NCBI GenBank assembly: GCA_025531455.1
Contig: JAMYHL010000025.1
Span: forward strand, 434,001 to 498,000
Direction: 5' to 3'
From: Apiotrichum sp. Y4204
Lineage: Eukaryota; Basidiomycota; Tremellomycetes; Trichosporonales; Trichosporonaceae
DNA length: 64,000 bases
This document shows positions 59,961 through 64,000 of this stretch, piece after piece (positions within the stretch are counted from its first letter, which is position 1; each line of letters starts with the position of its first letter). A model generated the notes under the pieces. It had not been told where the DNA came from. It saw nothing but the letters and a program-made list of their open reading frames with translations, and searched no databases. Made by a program: the position numbers and the translations under genes.

Positions 59961-61442
59961 TTAACCGCGCCAGAACTGGAAGCGGCGGCGAACAGGGGCA
60001 GTGGGCTCAGCCTCACCCTCGGTGGCGGCAGCGTCAGAGGTCGCCGACTCCACAGGGGCAGCAGACTCAGTCGCGGAAGGGTCGGCAGACTCGGTGGCGG
60101 AAGGGTCGGCAGACTCGGTGGCAGAAGGGTCGGCAGACTCAGTGGCAGAAACGGCAACGGACTCTGAAGCGGAAGTAGTCTCAGAAGGGGGAGCGGTCGC
60201 AGTAGGAGCAGCAGTCTCAGTCGACTCCTCCTCCTCGCAGTCCTCCTCGTCCTCAGAGCCGGCGGTGGTGGTCGGCTTGGGAGCGTCGGTACCGGTGGTC
60301 GCAGGCGAAGCCTCCTCGTCCTCCCACTCCTCACAGTCCTCCTCGTCAACGTCAGTCGTCTGAGGGGCGGAGGCAGTGGCAGTCGCGGTGTTGCCCTGCT
60401 GGTGACCGCCGTCCGAAGGGGAAGTGGGGACAGGCGCCGCCGAAACGACGGGCTTGTCGGCGTCCGAGTTGGAGTTGCCCGAGTTGGAGTTGCCCGAGTT
60501 GGTGTCGCTGCCAGAAGAGGGACCACCAGTAGACTGGGCCCCAGCGGTAACGGTGACAGTGACAGTGACAGTAGCAGCCTGAGCCCATGAGTAATGGTTC
60601 CAAGGTTTGCGATCATTTATACTTACAGATCCACAGTCGGCGTTACCGTTGCCGTTGTTGTTCACGGCCGGAGAAGTGGGGGACGAGTACGACGAGCCGC
60701 TAGGCTGAGTGCCCTCTTCCTTGATGAAAGAGTCCTGGTTGTTGGTCGAGGTCGAGTCACCGCCATTGTTGGTGGGAGCAGGGCCCGAGGGAGAAGAGCC
60801 GGAAGGCGCGGTGGGCGGGTTGACCTCGTCCTCCTCGTCGCACCAAGGGAGGTCGTCCTCCTCAGTCGGACCCGAGGAGCTGCTGGAGCCGGAAGTGGCA
60901 GCCGGGGGCGCGGGGGTAGTCGAGTCAGTGGACTCCTCGTCCTCCTCACAGTCCTCCTCGTCCTCGGAGCCGGCGACTGAGGTGCTAGTGGGGGCGGCGC
61001 CGCTCGCAGTGGAGGAAGAGTCGGTCTGGGAAGCGTCGGCGCTGGTGGGAAGAGCAGTGGCGGTCTGATCCTCACGGTCCTCCTCAGTGGCAGTGCCCTC
61101 AGGAGCAGGGGAGGCGGTGGGCGACGCTCCGTCGGTGGCCGAAGCAGAAGTCTCACCAGTGGGAGTGGCAGAGACATCACCCTCCGAGACCACCGAAGAG
61201 GTGGCGGACTCAGTCCCCTCGGGGGTAGCGACGATGGTAGTCGCATCAGCGACGACGGAGGTAACATCGTTCTCGGCCTTGTCGTCCGAGTTCTCAGTGC
61301 CACCGATCACAGTTGCCTGCTCCGGCTCCGTGCGGGCAAGGAGGGCGCGGGCCTGGCGGTGGTACGGCAGGCGAGCATTGGCGGAGACCTGGCCCGCGGT
61401 GGCCAGAACAAAGAGGAGAGTCCAGGTGGAAGCGAAGCGCAT
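59961..61442 (-). CDS. Secreted Ser/Thr-rich acidic mucin-like protein
   Basis: Exons 61442-60627 and 60578-59961 give 477 aa. A signal peptide (MRFASTWTLLFVLATAGQVS) is followed by a basic RQARALLAR stretch, then long Ser/Thr/Ala/Pro-rich parts expected to be O-mannosylated. Three or four acidic patches each carry one Cys, such as GSEDEEDCEEDEEST, EEDCEEWEDEE and GSEDEEDCEEEEST; a fourth reads EEDDLPWCDEEDE. Near the C-terminus SATESADP repeats four times. The end (RRRFQFWRG) is basic and aromatic, with no GPI signal, so it is probably secreted or wall-bound in another way. The 48-nt intron (60579-60626) is in frame and stop-free; its donor GTAAGT and acceptor CTCAG support removal. Function unknown. 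Confidence 0.85.
   Translation of the reverse strand: MRFASTWTLLFVLATAGQVSANARLPYHRQARALLARTEPEQATVIGGTENSDDKAENDVTSVVADATTIVATPEGTESATSSVVSEGDVSATPTGETSASATDGASPTASPAPEGTATEEDREDQTATALPTSADASQTDSSSTASGAAPTSTSVAGSEDEEDCEEDEESTDSTTPAPPAATSGSSSSSGPTEEDDLPWCDEEDEVNPPTAPSGSSPSGPAPTNNGGDSTSTNNQDSFIKEEGTQPSGSSYSSPTSPAVNNNGNGNADCGSVSINDRKPWNHYSWAQAATVTVTVTVTAGAQSTGGPSSGSDTNSGNSNSGNSNSDADKPVVSAAPVPTSPSDGGHQQGNTATATASAPQTTDVDEEDCEEWEDEEASPATTGTDAPKPTTTAGSEDEEDCEEEESTETAAPTATAPPSETTSASESVAVSATESADPSATESADPSATESADPSATESAAPVESATSDAAATEGEAEPTAPVRRRFQFWRG
60056..60150 (-). repeat. Tandem 24-bp repeat encoding SATESADP x3-4
   Basis: In-frame 24-bp units near the 3' end of the mucin gene, highly similar to one another, so length variation between strains is likely. 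Confidence 0.8.
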
Positions 61443-61784
61443 TGTGTATGTAGTTTTTTATTGATCAACAGGCGAACTGCCGGGAGAAATTGTCGTCTAG
61501 AGTCGCTATGAAGTATTCAGTCAAGCACCGGGCTTGGGCTGACAAGACGAAGTGGGCGGGGTTGAGGGGATAAACGAGGGTGGGTTAAATGACTGTGAAG
61601 CGTCGTTCCAGAGTCACTCAGAAGACCGTACAAAAAGAGGAATAAAAAGAGTAAGGAGGGGAGAGATGATGAAGAAGAGGGATTGAGTGACGGCTATGAA
61701 TGAGATGGAAACGAGTGCTGGCGGAGTCGGGAGGAGCGTCAAGCTACCTTGTGGATGGGTGTGTGTGGGAGAGAGAGAAAGGTG

Positions 61785-61815
<31 letters not shown>

Positions 61816-64000
61816 TGGAAAAGCAGAGGAACACGACGAGGTGGTGTGAGAGGATCGAGAGGAAACGCGGAGACGGGGAGGGGGGGGGATTAGGGGAGAG
61901 GAACCTAAAGCGCTGCGACGGTAACGTTGTTCGGTGGTACAGTGTACAGTGCCTCCAAACTCCTTTATTCTCTCCTTGTGCGGTGCAGGTGCCGCGCCTG
62001 CAAAGCTTGCGGCACACGCGCTTGCGAGATCGCCGGACGCCCGGCCGCAAGGGTTCTCTGCGCACCTACTCAAACTAGTACCATTGTATGCCGCTGTTGT
62101 ATAGGACTATGGGGACGATTCTTACGAAGCCTTCCGTGCCGCGCCCTGGACTGGATCCATTCGGGGGCACCCGCGCGCCCGCGCCCCCTCCCTGCGCCTC
62201 CCCTTTTTCCAGACGCGACTGCTTGCACATACAGAGCCTGCAGAGGACCGCGACTGATTCCATGCACCCTTATGCGCATATGCGCGGATGGCTCGGCCTA
62301 TGCCCCCGGGATGTACCAGGTCTTGGCTAAGCTTGGCTCGAAAGGGTTGGTTGAAACGGCCCAAGACACGACAAGTGATCGTGTCTGAGCTTCTGAGGAT
62401 CTGAGGTGCGTCGGCAGATTGCCGCAACACTACTACAGGCACGGGCCACCCCTCTCCTCCCCTGGCCCGCGTCCACAACAACCCTCTCATGTTGTCGTCC
62501 CTGCATAGGTCCCTAGGTACCAGAGGTACAGTGTGTGTAACGAAGACGGGAGATACACTCTCCGACGGGTCACAGTACCCCCTGCAACGTGCATGGCACA
62601 CACAGAGTTGGTTTTTGGAGTGTACGGAGTCTGAGGGCGGTTTGGTGTCCAGACAGGCAGATGCCATGCAATTGGTCCGGCCCGAGACGCACGCGTCGCA
62701 AGCCCATCGACTAAAGCCGATGATCAGGGAAAGGGGTTTTCAGAAGTCCAGCCAAAGGGGGGTTCAAGTTACGGGGAGGCATCCGAGGCGACCGTATTGC
62801 TGCTTATTTCCTAGTCGCGTAGTTTATTCAGGGTTCACGGCCCACACAGCGCTCGGCGCGTCCCTTTCTCAGCACTCTTTCACCACCTCGAGGCCACCTC
62901 ATTGCCTCTGTTCGCTAGCGACATCTGGCTCACAGTGACTTGTCGGAGACATCCGCGATCTACGCTCTCCATATCTCCGCGTGCTCCGCGTGCTCCGTGA
63001 TCCCCCTCCCTGGCACAGAGGACGCAATCACCTGTTGCGCCTGCTGCCAGTTGCATGTTGCGGCCTGAGCGGTCAGTCTCGCGATCTCGACATCTCCGGT
63101 ACTCCAGTCCCCAATCCCAACAAACAGGTTTCATAACCCCCCCCGTCTTTGTGCTAAAGACAGTTGGTGCTAAAGGCAGGGCGACCAATTAGCGGACTTC
63201 TGGGATCCGCTCCATTTTTGACAGAATCCAAGTCCACTGTTTGCTCCACGATTCATCTTTTGGGCAAGGGTTATAATGTTTGCCCAGCTGGTCATCGACC
63301 AATGTGGCGGCAAGTGCATAGCGCCGACCATACTCCCTCTCTCGAACCTGCCAAGATGGAAGATGATGATGGCCAGACTGTAGATGGCCAGAATTCGGCC
63401 ATACAGTAGTGGAGTGCCCGTTTCGCTGTAGTCGGAGCGTTTTGTTTGGGGGTGCCTACTTTCGTGACAGGCGACCTGCACGACCTGGTAAGTAAAGGCA
63501 GCAGAGCTGAAGGAGACTTTTTGAGAGCACCATTCTGCCTCGTTTCACTCTGAATCGTTCCGCGTTCCTGGGACCTTGGGCGGGTCAGGTGTTCCGAAAC
63601 CCTTTGCCCTTCATAGCATCAGAAAAACAGATCTGCCTCTCCTCTGGTCCCTCCAATTTCTCCAGCGCCGTTTTACGCGCCGAGAAAACTCCTATCATTA
63701 GGTTAACGCCATCCCGCTCTCACCCCGGTGGTCCGCAAAGTTCCCCTGAGCCTCCCAATAGGGCTGTAGCGCTGTAATCTGCCTCTGGGAACATGCCAGA
63801 TGCATGTCCTCCATTCCATACTCGCGACACGATCGCGTCTGTGCCCCCTTCAGCCCTCATTGGACGAGGCGTTTCGGACCCTGTATACATCAGGGTCTTC
63901 TGTCCCATCCCAGACTCATATTAGGCAAAGTAGCAGAGTACCGCACCGGCTGCCGAATCACCTCCGAACGCCAACGCGATGCGCGACGACTGCAGTTGAA
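61443..64000. other. Mucin upstream region and gene-free right end
   Basis: It contains a GA-rich microsatellite (61766-61820), a G-run near 61880 and no supported gene. Short ORFs here have no recognisable content. Confidence 0.4.
61766..61820. repeat. GAGA microsatellite
   Basis: Long near-pure GA run upstream of the mucin gene; on its sense strand it is a CT tract. Confidence 0.85.

Noticed and set aside
60001..61464. Plus-strand ORFs opposite the mucin gene
   Set aside because: They mirror the low-complexity mucin coding sequence; the minus strand has the signal peptide and intron.
63331..63352. Possible tRNA T-arm (GGTTCGA on the minus strand)
   Set aside because: No matching D-arm, anticodon arm or acceptor stem around it.
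1..64000. CRISPR arrays, phage, plasmid or operon structure
   Set aside because: Intron-rich eukaryotic genes throughout; no spaced direct-repeat array, and no transposase or reverse transcriptase motif was recognised.

Overview
The window is nuclear DNA of a basidiomycete yeast, most likely a tremellomycete near Trichosporon or Cryptococcus. The evidence is GC-rich coding sequence, nearly every gene broken by many introns of about 34-60 nt with GTNNGN donors, CTNAC branch sites and NAG acceptors, and lineage-typical proteins: a Stealth-type xylosylphosphotransferase-like enzyme, an Sre1-type SREBP, and a secreted Ser/Thr mucin. There is no sign of a prokaryotic, plasmid or viral segment. Genes were assembled exon by exon; in each accepted model the splice phases close exactly from ATG to stop.

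Left part (0.6-32.2 kb) is gene-dense. In order: PAM18 (-), RPL30 (+), an EFM3/FAM86-like methyltransferase (-), PEX11 (-), a kinesin-8 (+), an unrecognised membrane protein (+), the DUG1 dipeptidase (-), a RING-like plus RRM protein (+), an alpha-arrestin with a PPxY tail (-), the SREBP SRE1 (-), the spliceosomal cyclophilin CWC27 (-) and the GOLPH3 protein VPS74 (+). PAM18/RPL30, PEX11/kinesin-8 and CWC27/VPS74 are divergent pairs sharing 0.9-1.2 kb intergenic regions.

Middle part (32.2-45.8 kb) is sparse. It holds one clear Zn2Cys6 regulator (-) and then a zone with no long obvious ORF. In that zone two minus-strand genes made of short exons close perfectly in phase (41.60-42.93 kb and 40.98-41.42 kb). 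Coding-like fragments at 43.2-45.0 kb (+) and 45.3-45.7 kb (-) could not be resolved. A 31-nt A-run lies at 40.26 kb.

Right part (45.8-61.4 kb): MKT1 (-), the COP9 signalosome isopeptidase CSN5 (-), the Stealth glycan phosphotransferase (-), a Rho3-like GTPase (-), a SelK-like small ER protein (+) and a secreted acidic mucin (-). The last 2.5 kb shows no supported gene.

Functionally this is a set of independent housekeeping genes, not a cluster: mitochondrial import, translation, peroxisome division, microtubule dynamics, glutathione turnover, sterol/oxygen sensing, splicing, Golgi sorting, ubiquitin-like control and polarity. The most notable signals are micro-exons of 11-19 nt in several genes, a weak upstream in-frame ATG that would add a mitochondrial presequence to DUG1, a uORF overlapping the Rho start as ATGA, and the cryptic multi-exon genes in the apparent desert.
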